From Roseateles hydrophilus (GTDB lineage Bacteria > Pseudomonadota > Gammaproteobacteria > Burkholderiales > Burkholderiaceae_C), in NCBI RefSeq assembly GCF_026712245.1, contig NZ_JAPPUY010000006.1, positions 186,001 through 250,000 of the forward strand: a stretch of DNA of 64,000 bases. Reading direction: 5' to 3'. This document shows, piece by piece, positions 1-7,298 of the stretch. Numbering within the stretch: the first letter of the stretch is position 1; each line of letters begins with the position of its first letter. Position numbers and translations under genes: made by a program. Below the pieces are notes generated by a model, which searched no databases, was not told the origin of the DNA, and was given only the letters and a program-made list of their open reading frames with translations.

Positions 1-323
1 CTGCGCCAGTCGGCCGGCGTGAGGCCGCTGCTGGCGAGCTGGTCCACATCGGTGGCCTGGTTCATCGTCACCACGTCGGCTTCCAGGCCGCCGATGACGG
101 CGCCGATCTGCTTGCTGGAGCCGCCGTGGCTCTGGTTCACGGCGACGGTCACGCCCTTGGCCTTCTGGGCGGCGATGAAGGCCGGATTGATCTGCTTGTA
201 CAGCTCGCGGGCCACGTCGTACGAGACGTTCAGCAGCGTCGGGTCGGCGGCCAGCGCAGGCAGCGAGGCGGAGGCCGTCAGCAGGGCGAGGGCGGTGCGG
301 CGGGTCAGCAGGGAGAGGGACAT
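1..323 (-). CDS. Sulfate ABC transporter periplasmic binding protein (N-terminal part)
   Basis: The first 107 residues are present; the gene runs off the left edge. An N-terminal signal peptide with an RR pair followed by a Leu/Ala stretch ends in LPALA. The mature start LLNVSYDVARELY and the segment QSHGGSSKQIGAVIGGLEAD are characteristic of the Sbp/CysP sulfate/thiosulfate binding family, which delivers sulfate to the CysUWA permease. The ATG at 323 follows a purine-rich stretch. The gene is divergent from the histidine kinase and shares its upstream region with it. The choice between Sbp and CysP cannot be made from the fragment. Confidence 0.88.
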   Translation of the reverse strand, partial: MSLSLLTRRTALALLTASASLPALAADPTLLNVSYDVARELYKQINPAFIAAQKAKGVTVAVNQSHGGSSKQIGAVIGGLEADVVTMNQATDVDQLASSGLTPADWR

Positions 324-370
324 GTCGTGACCATCGGTGGAAGGAAAGCCGAGAGGGTGCCCCAAGTCCC

Positions 371-408
371 TTATTCGCCAAACGACAGTTTGCTTATTTC
401 CTTATTCG
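371..408. promoter_or_regulatory. Putative cys-type regulatory region between the divergent genes
   Basis: A 7-bp direct repeat TTATTCG occurs at 371-377 and 402-408, 31 bp apart (about three helical turns). A small inverted repeat CAAAC-gaca-GTTTG lies between them, and the stretch is AT-richer than its surroundings. The position upstream of a sulfate-binding gene suggests a CysB/Cbl-type LysR operator and promoter. The assignment to that regulator is inference. Confidence 0.35.
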
Positions 409-451
409 AAATGCACCAGTCGGTGGCACGTGGTTTGCTGGCCTGTTGCGC

Positions 452-1621
452 ATGCCCTTGCCCGTGCCGCCCACGCTGACCGACCCGCCGCTGGCCTCCG
501 AGGCAGCCCACCGCCGCCTGACGCTGCTGCTGGAAAGCACGGGCGAGGGCATCTTCGGCATCGACATGGCCGGCCGTTGCACCTTTGTGAACCGCGCCGC
601 CTGCGAGCTGCTCGGCTGGCGCACCGACGAGGTGCTGGGGCGCAACATGCACCAGCTCATCCACCACTCGCGCGAAAGCGGTGCGCACTACCCCGAGTGC
701 GACTGCCCCATCTTCAACGCCTTCCGCCGCGGCGACCCTTGCCGCATCGCCGACGAGGTGCTGTGGCGGGCCGACGGCAGCGCCTTCCCGGCGGAGTATT
801 CGAGCTACCCGGTCATCGAGCACGGCGAGGTGCAGGGCGCCGTCGTCACCTTTGTCGACATCTCTGCCCGCCGCCAGGCCGAGGCCGCACTGCGCGCCAG
901 CCACGACGAGCTGGAGCGGCGCGTGGCTGAGCGCACGGCCGAACTGCGCGAGCTGGCGCATCACCTGGAGGCCGCCCGCGAGGCCGAACGCAAGCGCATC
1001 GCCCGTGAGGTGCACGACGAACTCGGCTCGCTGCTGGTGGCGCTGAAGATGGACATGGGCTGGCTGGCGCGGCGCGTGGGCGACGCGGCCCAGCGCGAGG
1101 CCATGCTGGCCAAGTGCGACCGCATGGGCGGGCTGGTGGACACGGCCGTGGACGCGGTCGGCCGCATCATCACGGACCTGCGCCCCAGCATCCTGGACCA
1201 CCAGGGCCTGTGGGCCGCGCTGGAGTGGCAGGCGCAGGAGTTTCAGCGGGCCGGCAGCGACGAGCGCGAGGTCGATGTCCAGATGCATGTTGCCGCCGAC
1301 GTGATGCCGCCAGAAGGTGGCCTGGCCATCGCCGTGTTCCGCATCTTCCAGGAGGTGCTGTCCAACGTCGCCCGGCATGCGCGCGCGCGCCGGGTTCACA
1401 TCCGCATCGACGTGGACGCGCCGCCCGGACCGGTGCTGTATCTGCAGGTGCGTGATGACGGCGTGGGGGCCACGCCCGCGGCGCTCGCCGATGCGCGCAG
1501 CTACGGCGTGCTGGGCATGCGCGAGCGGGCGGCGCATTTCGGCGGCCGCCTAACCATCGAGAGCCGCCCAGGGCGCGGCACGACGGTGCGGTTGGTGATG
1601 CCCTTGGAGACGCTGCAATGA
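452..1621 (+). CDS. Soluble PAS-domain sensor histidine kinase (NarL/UhpB class)
   Basis: The protein has 389 residues and no membrane segments, so it is a cytoplasmic sensor. Residues about 20-140 form a PAS domain (GEGIFGIDMAGRCTFVNRAA). A coiled-coil linker leads into a HisKA_3 dimerisation box with the phospho-acceptor His in EAERKRIAREVHDELGSLL. A HATPase_c domain follows, with an N box (EVLSNVARHARA), DDGVG and GVLGMRERA. The in-frame TTG at 446 is an alternative start; ATG 452 was chosen. The response-regulator gene 85 bp downstream is its evident partner. The ligand is unknown; the C-rich stretch PECDC inside the PAS domain could hint at redox or metal sensing (speculative). Confidence 0.9.
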   Translation: MPLPVPPTLTDPPLASEAAHRRLTLLLESTGEGIFGIDMAGRCTFVNRAACELLGWRTDEVLGRNMHQLIHHSRESGAHYPECDCPIFNAFRRGDPCRIADEVLWRADGSAFPAEYSSYPVIEHGEVQGAVVTFVDISARRQAEAALRASHDELERRVAERTAELRELAHHLEAAREAERKRIAREVHDELGSLLVALKMDMGWLARRVGDAAQREAMLAKCDRMGGLVDTAVDAVGRIITDLRPSILDHQGLWAALEWQAQEFQRAGSDEREVDVQMHVAADVMPPEGGLAIAVFRIFQEVLSNVARHARARRVHIRIDVDAPPGPVLYLQVRDDGVGATPAALADARSYGVLGMRERAAHFGGRLTIESRPGRGTTVRLVMPLETLQ

Positions 1622-1630
1622 CGCGCACCG

Positions 1631-1653
1631 AGCGCCGGGCCGCCCCAAGCCGG
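1631..1653 (+). repeat. Dispersed 23-bp intergenic repeat, copy A
   Basis: The core GCCGGGCCGCCCCAAGCCGG (1634-1653), extended by three bases on the left, is repeated exactly but inverted at 16714-16736. It sits in the 85-bp gap between the kinase and regulator genes, just before a second GC-rich stretch. It looks like a genome-wide intergenic element rather than coding sequence. Confidence 0.6.
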
Positions 1654-1706
1654 GCCGCGCTCCGCTCGGGGGACCGGCCGACGTACTCGTCGGACGAGGG
1701 GAACGC

Positions 1707-2354
1707 ATGATCCGCGTGCTGATCTGCGACGACCACCTCATCGTCCGCCAGGGCATCAAGCAGGTGCTGGCCGAGGCTGAGGACATCCGTGTGGTCGGCG
1801 AGGCCGCCAACGGGCCCGAGGCCATCCAGCAGGTGAGGGCGGCGCCGCCGGACGTCGTGCTGCTGGACATCGCGATGCCGCAGCGCGACGGGCTGGACAT
1901 CCTGAAGGCGCTGAAGTCCGAGTTCCCCCGGCTGCCGGTGCTGATGCTCTCCACCTACCCGGACCGCCAGTACGCCGTGCGCAGCCTCAAGCTGGGCGCC
2001 GCCGGCTACCTGAACAAGAGCGCCGACAGCGAGCAGATGATCGACGCCGTGCGCAGCGTGGCACGCGGCAAGCTGTTCATCACGCCCAGCGTGGCTGAGC
2101 AGCTGGCCGGTGCCATTGGCGCGGGCGGGCGCACGCCGCAGCACGATCAGCCGCTGCACGAGACGCTGTCGCACCGCGAGCACCAGGTCTTCCAACTGCT
2201 GGCTGCCGGCCGCAGCGTGGGTGAAATCGCCGAGCAGTTGGTGTTGTCGCCCAACACCGTGTCCACCTACCGGGCCCGCGTGCTGGAGAAGCTCGGCGTG
2301 CGCAACGACGTGGAGCTGGCGCTGTTTGCGGTGCGTCGGGAGCAGGCGGTCTAG
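1707..2354 (+). CDS. NarL/FixJ-type response regulator
   Basis: The 215-residue protein has a receiver domain (residues 1-120) with acidic pocket CDD at 7-9 and phospho-acceptor D54 in VLLDIAMP. A LuxR-type helix-turn-helix follows (LSHREHQVFQLLAAGRSVGEI, then SPNTVSTYRARVLEKLGV). A GAGGGG ribosome site precedes the ATG. It follows the histidine kinase and is expected to be its phosphorylation target. The adjacent divergent sulfate gene and the downstream hydratase are possible targets, but nothing in the sequence proves this. Confidence 0.92.
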   Translation: MIRVLICDDHLIVRQGIKQVLAEAEDIRVVGEAANGPEAIQQVRAAPPDVVLLDIAMPQRDGLDILKALKSEFPRLPVLMLSTYPDRQYAVRSLKLGAAGYLNKSADSEQMIDAVRSVARGKLFITPSVAEQLAGAIGAGGRTPQHDQPLHETLSHREHQVFQLLAAGRSVGEIAEQLVLSPNTVSTYRARVLEKLGVRNDVELALFAVRREQAV

Positions 2355-2450
2355 CGTCGCTTGCTTGAAAGTAAAACCGCGTTCCGTTTTGGCGCGGTAC
2401 ATTGCCGGCCGCATGAACCACCGCGCCGGCCGGCGCACAGAAAGAACCCC

Positions 2451-3230
2451 ATGAGCGCCACCCAAGCCATCGCCGAAGCCTTCACCACTGCCCGCGCCGC
2501 CGGCCGTTCCCTGGACGCCTACCCCGGCACGCCGCCCGCCACGCTGGCCGAGGCCTACGCCATCCAGGCCGCCGCCATCGCCCACTGGCCCGACGCGGTC
2601 AAGGGCTGGAAGGTGGCCCGTGTGAACCCGGCCTTTGCCGCCCAGTTTCCTGAAGAACGCCTGATCGGCCCGGCCTTCGCGCCCAACGTCCACTTTGTCG
2701 AGGCCGCTGGCACCGCCACCTGCCCGGTGTTCGAGGGTGGCTTTGCGGCCGTGGAGGCCGAGGTCGTCATCGTCGTCGCCGAGGACCAGCCCGCCGGCAA
2801 GGCCGACTGGACGGCCGACACCGTGCGGCCCTTCGTCAAGTCCATGCACATCGGCGTGGAAGTCGCCAGCAGCCCGCTGGCGACGCTGAACGACATCGGC
2901 CCGGGCGCGGTGATCTCCGACTTCGGCAACAACTGGGGCGTCGTTGTCGGCGCCGAGATCGCCAATTGGCAAGCGCTGGAAACGATCGACGTCGAGACCT
3001 TCATCGACGGCGCCTCGGTCGGCACCGGCAAGGTCAACATCAAGGCCGGCCCGCTGGGCGCGCTGGCCTTCACGCTGAACAAGCGGGCTCAGCAGGGCAC
3101 GGTGCTGAAGGCCGGCGACGTGATCTCCACCGGCATGATCACCGGCGTGCACGACATCCGCATCGGCCAGCAGTCGCGGCATGTATTCGCGGGCTGCGGT
3201 GAGGTTCAGGTGCAGATCACCAAGGCCTGA
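2451..3230 (+). CDS. FAH-family hydratase/decarboxylase (MhpD-like, 2-oxopent-4-enoate hydratase type)
   Basis: The 259-residue protein has the length and layout of the MhpD/DmpE/DmpH branch of the fumarylacetoacetate hydrolase superfamily. Recognisable segments are the N-terminal TLAEAYAIQ, GWKVARVNP, the metal-binding acidic stretch around FAAVEAEVVIVVAED and the conserved FGNNWGVVVGAEI. Such enzymes hydrate 2-hydroxypentadienoates or decarboxylate 4-oxalocrotonate in meta-cleavage pathways, but no other pathway gene is nearby, so the substrate is open. An upstream in-frame start at 2361 would add 30 unconserved residues; ATG 2451 is preferred. A strong hairpin terminator follows. Confidence 0.78.
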   Translation: MSATQAIAEAFTTARAAGRSLDAYPGTPPATLAEAYAIQAAAIAHWPDAVKGWKVARVNPAFAAQFPEERLIGPAFAPNVHFVEAAGTATCPVFEGGFAAVEAEVVIVVAEDQPAGKADWTADTVRPFVKSMHIGVEVASSPLATLNDIGPGAVISDFGNNWGVVVGAEIANWQALETIDVETFIDGASVGTGKVNIKAGPLGALAFTLNKRAQQGTVLKAGDVISTGMITGVHDIRIGQQSRHVFAGCGEVQVQITKA

Positions 3231-3239
3231 CGACCTGCA

Positions 3240-3268
3240 GCCAGGCGCAGCCACCCGCTGCGCCTGGC
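3240..3268 (+). terminator. Hairpin terminator after the hydratase gene
   Basis: A perfect 12-bp stem (GCCAGGCGCAGC paired with GCTGCGCCTGGC) with a 5-nt loop starts 10 bp after the stop codon at 3230. The U-run behind it is weak (GUUCGUG). Confidence 0.7.
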
Positions 3269-3350
3269 GTTCGTGAAGACGCTTGCCGCCGCGCAGTCCG
3301 ACGATCAAGAGGGTGGCCGCCTCTGCCGGGCGCCCCCTGAAAGTGCCGCC

Positions 3351-5231
3351 ATGCCCATTGCCTCGCTCCGATTGAAGTTCTGTGCGGCTGTGCTGCTCGC
3401 CGCGTCCGCCACCATGGCTGCAGCGCAGACCAAGTGGCCGATCAACACCTGGGTGTTCACCTCGTTCCAGGGCAATGGCGACGGGCTGCACCTGTCGACC
3501 AGCGAGGACGGCCGCAGCTGGAAGGACCTGGGCAAGGTCTTCGTGAAGCCCTCGGTCGGCAGCGGCCTGATGCGCGACCCCCACATCCTGCGTGGGCCGG
3601 ATGGCATCTTCCGCATGGTCTGGACGACCGGCTGGAAGGACAAGGGCATCGGCTACGCGTCGTCCAGCGACCTGGTGAACTGGTCCCGGCAGCAGTACCT
3701 GCCCCTGCTTGAGAAGGTGCCGGGCACCAACAACGCCTGGGCGCCTGAAACCTTTTTCGACGAGGCCGGGCAACAGTACGTCATCACCTGGTCGTCAGAC
3801 ATCGATGGGCGGTTCAAGGAGACCAAGTCCACGGAGCGGATGAACAACCGCACCTACTTCGTCACGACCAAGAACTTCGATACCTTCAGCGCCCCCCAGG
3901 TGCTGATCGACCCCGGCTTCGACCACATCGACACCACCTTGCTGCGCAGCGGCAAGCGCTACATCGCGGTGTTCAAGGAGGGTGACCGCCAGAAGGCCAA
4001 GGCCTGGGGCGCCATTCGTTGGGCGGTGGCGGATGCCGCCCTCGGGCCTTACCGCCTGATGCCCGAGCCGCTGGTGGCCGGCAAGCGAGTCGAGGGCCCG
4101 ACGCTGGCTGTTGCAGGCGACAAGGTGCGGCTGTATGTCGACCATTACGCCGACGCCCGCTACGGCGCCTTCGAGACCACCGACTGGCAGACCTGGACCG
4201 ATGTGTCCGAGGGCCTCGCCGTGGCCAAGGGCCAGCGCCACGGCACGGTGCTGGCCGTGCCTGCATGGCTGGCCAAGGACCTGGAGAGTGCGCAGCCCTC
4301 AGGCCAGCCGGCAGCGCCCGTGCCTGCGCCCCCGGCCGCACTGGACGGCTACACCGCCGACCCGGCCATCCGCGTGTTTGGCGACACCTACTACATCTAT
4401 CCGACCTCGGACAAACCCAACTGGCAGACGACGGACTTCTCGGTGTGGTCCTCCAAGAACCTGGTCGACTGGAAGAACGAAGGCAAGGTGCTGGACGTCG
4501 CCAACGACCTGAAATGGGCTCGCATCGAGGCCTGGGCGCCGGATGTCATTGAGCGCAACGGCACCTACTTCATGTACTTCTGCGCCCAGGGCAACATCGG
4601 CGTTGCGACCGCTAAGTCGCCGCTGGGCCCCTTCGTCGATGCGCTGGGCAAGCCCCTGCTCGCCAAGGGCATGGGTGTGCAAACCAACACCATCGACCCT
4701 TACCCCTTCATCGATGACGATGGCCAGGCCTACCTCTATTTCGGCAACGGCAAGCTGGGCAACGTCGTCAAGCTCAAGCCCGACATGCTGACGCTGGACG
4801 GCCCGGTGCAGACCATCGCGTTGAAGGAGCACCGTGAAGGCGCCGTCGTGTTCAAGCGCGCGGGCAAGTACTACTTCATGTGGTCCATCGACGACGCCCG
4901 CAGCCCCAACTACCGCGTGGGCTGGGGCACGGCCGATTCGCCGCTCGGGCCGGTGACGTCGCCGCAGGACGGCTTCATCGTGCTGCAGAGGAACGGCAGC
5001 GCCGTGGGAACGGCTCACCACAGCGTCGTCAACGTGCCGGGTACCGACCGCTGGTACGTGGCCTATCACCGCCACGCGCTGCCGGAGGGCGGCGGCTTCC
5101 AGCGGCAGACGGTGCTTGCGAGGATGGAGTTCACGGCGGACGGGGCCATCCGGCCCATGGACCCGATGCGCGTGCCGTTCAAGCCTGGCGACCTGGGCGA
5201 ACCCCTCGTCAACGGGCGCGGCCGGCCTTGA
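3351..5231 (+). CDS. Secreted tandem-domain glycoside hydrolase family 43 protein
   Basis: The 626-residue protein starts with a signal peptide (residues 1-25, ending AAAQ). Two five-bladed-propeller-like GH43 modules follow, joined by a Pro/Ala linker near residue 320 (QPAAPVPAPPAAL). Domain 1 keeps an early Asp (MRDPHILRGPDG), a central IDTTLLRSGKRY and EGPTLAVAGDKVRLY. Domain 2 keeps TADPAIRVFGDTYYIYPTS, TIDPYPFIDDDGQAYLYFG and EGAVVFKRAGKYYFMWS, matching the GH43 base, pKa modulator and acid positions. It likely cleaves arabinose- or xylose-containing plant polysaccharide in the periplasm or outside the cell. ATG 3351 gives a clean signal peptide; the GTG at 3273 would add a non-secretory extension. 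Confidence 0.85.
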   Translation: MPIASLRLKFCAAVLLAASATMAAAQTKWPINTWVFTSFQGNGDGLHLSTSEDGRSWKDLGKVFVKPSVGSGLMRDPHILRGPDGIFRMVWTTGWKDKGIGYASSSDLVNWSRQQYLPLLEKVPGTNNAWAPETFFDEAGQQYVITWSSDIDGRFKETKSTERMNNRTYFVTTKNFDTFSAPQVLIDPGFDHIDTTLLRSGKRYIAVFKEGDRQKAKAWGAIRWAVADAALGPYRLMPEPLVAGKRVEGPTLAVAGDKVRLYVDHYADARYGAFETTDWQTWTDVSEGLAVAKGQRHGTVLAVPAWLAKDLESAQPSGQPAAPVPAPPAALDGYTADPAIRVFGDTYYIYPTSDKPNWQTTDFSVWSSKNLVDWKNEGKVLDVANDLKWARIEAWAPDVIERNGTYFMYFCAQGNIGVATAKSPLGPFVDALGKPLLAKGMGVQTNTIDPYPFIDDDGQAYLYFGNGKLGNVVKLKPDMLTLDGPVQTIALKEHREGAVVFKRAGKYYFMWSIDDARSPNYRVGWGTADSPLGPVTSPQDGFIVLQRNGSAVGTAHHSVVNVPGTDRWYVAYHRHALPEGGGFQRQTVLARMEFTADGAIRPMDPMRVPFKPGDLGEPLVNGRGRP

Positions 5232-5254
5232 GGTGAGCGAGGCCCACCAGCCTG

Positions 5255-5401
5255 CTACCTGCGGAAAGTCTCGACGTAGCGCCTGGCCTCCTGCCCGACG
5301 ACTTCGGCCAGCCCCGGCAGCTTCTCGACCAGCGGTGCCAGGTCTTGCAGCGCTTGCCCAGTGATGCAGCGGGGCGGCCCTCGGCCCCGATCGACTTTCA
5401 A
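5255..5401 (-). CDS. Possible 48-codon small ORF coupled to the preceding gene, or a gene remnant
   Basis: A TTG that overlaps the TGA of the upstream minus-strand gene (TTGA) opens a 48-codon frame. Its second half (ALQDLAPLVEKLPGLAEVVG) has GC-biased third positions like real coding sequence. There is no recognisable domain. It could be a coupled small protein, a frameshifted C-terminal extension of the neighbour, or a decayed fragment. Confidence 0.25.
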   Translation of the reverse strand: MKVDRGRGPPRCITGQALQDLAPLVEKLPGLAEVVGQEARRYVETFRR

Positions 5402-5805
5402 CGCTCGCCGTAGTCTGCACGCCAAGAGGCTGCGCTCAGCGCGCTGATGTCTCGATTGATGGCTGATTGAAGTGCCGATGGGTCAGTCGCCGCAGTTGCG
5501 GTCAGGGCGCGGTGCATGTGCTCTGCCAGCACCGACCCCACCGCATGAATCGCCTCGTGGCGCCGCAGCCCCTGGGCCTGCAGTCGCTGCATGGCCTGCA
5601 CGGTCGGACCGAAGCCGGTGGCGATCTGGTTCTCCACGATTACGTGCAGGGCCGCATGGGCCTTTTGGCCACCAGCCCGCTCCTTGTGCACGCTGTGGAA
5701 GTGAGTGACCGCGTGGAGGCGTTGCGCCTCGGGCAGTGCCAGCCAGCTTGCTACATCGGGTGATGCATCGGGGTTGTAGGTGGTCAGGTGCTTGGCTGGG
5801 GACAT
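5398..5805 (-). CDS. Conserved hypothetical protein, DUF1841-like
   Basis: The 135-residue soluble protein has a central pattern HAALHVIVENQI followed by RRHEAIHAVGSVLAEHMH. This recalls the DUF1841 arrangement of a His-rich helical core ending in a conserved H-A-x-G-x-x-x-A-E helix. No catalytic function is known for that family. It begins with an ATG at 5805 and ends at 5398, facing the GH43 gene. The identification is by eye only. Confidence 0.55.
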   Translation of the reverse strand: MSPAKHLTTYNPDASPDVASWLALPEAQRLHAVTHFHSVHKERAGGQKAHAALHVIVENQIATGFGPTVQAMQRLQAQGLRRHEAIHAVGSVLAEHMHRALTATAATDPSALQSAINRDISALSAASWRADYGER

Positions 5806-5896
5806 GTCGTGCCTCGCCAGGATTCTGCAGAACCGGCTGGGTTCTGACGAGCGCGCGGTTCCAGCCTACAACTGCTCGCGCCGGCTGTGATTCGGG

Positions 5897-5927
5897 GTAG
5901 GTTGGGGTTAAGGAACTGAACCCCAAC
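5897..5927 (+). repeat. Palindromic intergenic repeat, copy 1
   Basis: GTAGGTTGGGGT and GAACCCCAAC arms enclose a short centre. It lies in inverted orientation relative to copies 2 and 3, with a diverged centre (TAAGGAACT). Confidence 0.6.
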
Positions 5928-5948
5928 GATCGGGGCAGGTGTGAGGGT

Positions 5949-5985
5949 GTTGGGGTTCGCCTTGCTCACCCTAACCTACGGGCTG
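5949..5985 (-). repeat. Palindromic intergenic repeat, copy 2
   Basis: GTTGGGGTTCGCC, TTGCTCACCC and TAACCTACGGGCTG run consecutively. It is nearly identical to copy 3, 108 bp further on. On the minus strand it reads GTAGGTTAGGGTGAGC then GAACCCCAAC, a typical dispersed palindrome type. Confidence 0.65.
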
Positions 5986-6056
5986 ACCGCCTGTTCGTGT
6001 ATTTGCTTCTTGGTTTGGGGCGGTGATGGGGACACCAATTTGTGCGTCGGGGCGCC

Positions 6057-6093
6057 GTTGGGGTTCGCCATGCTCACCCCAACCTACGGGCTG
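6057..6093 (-). repeat. Palindromic intergenic repeat, copy 3
   Basis: It is the same 37-bp element as copy 2 with two or three substitutions. It overlaps the 3' end of the HEPN gene and supplies that gene's last codons and stop (TAG at 6086-6084). Confidence 0.65.
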
Positions 6094-6929
6094 GGCTCGG
6101 TGGAGGAGTTAGCGGCCTCTCGCTCGGTAGGACGAAGGTCAACGCTATAGACGTCTCCGACTCGGTAGAGCAAAGACAGAAGAAACTCTCCTGCTGCCCC
6201 GGAGTAGGCATGAAGCATCTTGCGGCTGACCAGCACCGGCTGATTGATCTTCAGTTTTAACCATGGGCAGTCTGAACGGAGTCGCCTGTCAGCGCGGCCG
6301 CTGCGATGGGCTATCGCGTTTCTGATCTGCTGTAACTCAAAGAGAGTTTGGCCACAGCCGTCGGGCAACTGGAACGACAACCCGAACGGTTGCAACAAAG
6401 ACTCAAACCGCGTGGCTCCACGCTTGAGAGGACTTGCGAGTTCTTGTTCTAGCAATTCCACCAGGAACTGCGCTTGCTCCGCCTTCTGAAGCAGCAGGTA
6501 CTCGCCAAGTCTGACGCGCAGTTTTTGGACAGCCGGTACATCCAGTGCATCGCGTCGATGGGTGAGCCAAAGCGCGACGAATCCTTTCACGAAGTGTTCC
6601 ATCCAGCTCCAAAGAGCGACGACAGCAAGTCCGTGCAACACGGGAAAGTCCTTTTCTACCTCTGTGCCTGCGAGTTCCGATTCCTTCTGGGCACGCTCCA
6701 ACTTCTTCACAGAATCTGGGTGATCGGAATTGCCTTCCACATCAGCCAGCACTTTGACGATCTTCGGCATTCCGCGAAGCACGCTGATTCCTCGGGCGCT
6801 GATATCAGTGATCTGCATGAGTAGTTCGTGCGAGTTCAGTGACTCCTTGAAGTGGTCAGTGATCCACTCGGGCAGCTTTCGCGCGTTGGTTCCGGCGGAT
6901 GGGCTCGCTACTTTGCGCTTTGCAGGCAT
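6084..6929 (-). CDS. HEPN-domain protein, putative RNase-like (accessory gene)
   Basis: The 281-residue protein has no signal peptide. Its C-terminal half is helical and contains LQQIRNAIAHRSGRAD, where R203, N204 and H208 form the R-x4-H motif of HEPN domains; these are often metal-independent RNases in toxin or defence systems. An acidic helix WSWMEHFVKGFVALWL (residues 107-122) resembles the first HEPN helix. No nucleotidyltransferase (MNT) antitoxin is adjacent, so a classical HEPN/MNT pair is not supported. Base composition is visibly less GC-rich than the neighbouring genes, which with the flanking palindromes suggests acquired DNA. Confidence 0.6.
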   Translation of the reverse strand: MPAKRKVASPSAGTNARKLPEWITDHFKESLNSHELLMQITDISARGISVLRGMPKIVKVLADVEGNSDHPDSVKKLERAQKESELAGTEVEKDFPVLHGLAVVALWSWMEHFVKGFVALWLTHRRDALDVPAVQKLRVRLGEYLLLQKAEQAQFLVELLEQELASPLKRGATRFESLLQPFGLSFQLPDGCGQTLFELQQIRNAIAHRSGRADRRLRSDCPWLKLKINQPVLVSRKMLHAYSGAAGEFLLSLLYRVGDVYSVDLRPTEREAANSSTEPSP

Positions 6930-7298
6930 TTAAGGCACCTAATGTGTTCTAGGGCGACATCAACCGCTGCTTTAGACAGCCTGCCTGCGCCCTAGAGCGG
7001 CGGCCAGCACGTTTGGCAAGCGCTTGAGTCGGCACAGAAAATCTCCCACAGCTCCGCTGTTCTATACAACACAAAATTTCCAGCAAATGCGACGCGCACT
7101 TACAAGTTCTCCGCCGTGCGTTTTGCTTGCCGTTGGCGGCTGATGATGCCAGGGGCGCTGGCGCTCGCCCCGCTTCTCCCCGCCGCTGAACCTCCAGGTT
7201 TTCCCTCGTAGTTCCACCCCTACAAAAACTCGCCGCCCCCCACGATTCCGCGACGGCGTGTGGGTTCCTAGAGTCGTTCCCATCCTGAGGAGCACTCG
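6930..7298. promoter_or_regulatory. Intergenic region upstream of the cyanate/nitrate uptake operon
   Basis: This 369-bp stretch carries no convincing gene. It holds a 9-bp inverted repeat, TCTAGGGCG at 6948-6956 and CGCCCTAGA at 6988-6996, just upstream of the HEPN gene. Near 7237-7262 a CCCCACG arm pairs imperfectly with CGTGTGGG. It is followed by TTCCTAGAGTCG and then CTGAGGAG, the ribosome site of the gene at 7299. The paired arms before the operon could be a leader hairpin of the NasT/ANTAR or attenuator kind known for nitrogen-assimilation operons; that is inference. Confidence 0.35.

Noticed and set aside
371-1537. Long minus-strand frames opposite the histidine kinase, and comparable antisense frames throughout the window
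   Set aside because: High GC content leaves antisense frames open; these have low-complexity His/Arg/Gly-rich translations and no family motifs.
5941-6150. Plus-strand 69-codon frame across the palindromic repeats
   Set aside because: It is made almost entirely of two repeat copies and the antisense of the HEPN gene.
6084-6929. HEPN/MNT toxin-antitoxin pair or wider defence island
   Set aside because: No nucleotidyltransferase, nuclease or other defence gene is adjacent; only the single HEPN-like protein is seen.
6948-6996. Possible tRNA or tRNA remnant at the 9-bp inverted repeat
   Set aside because: No anticodon or T-arm and no cloverleaf could be drawn; only the outer stem pairs.
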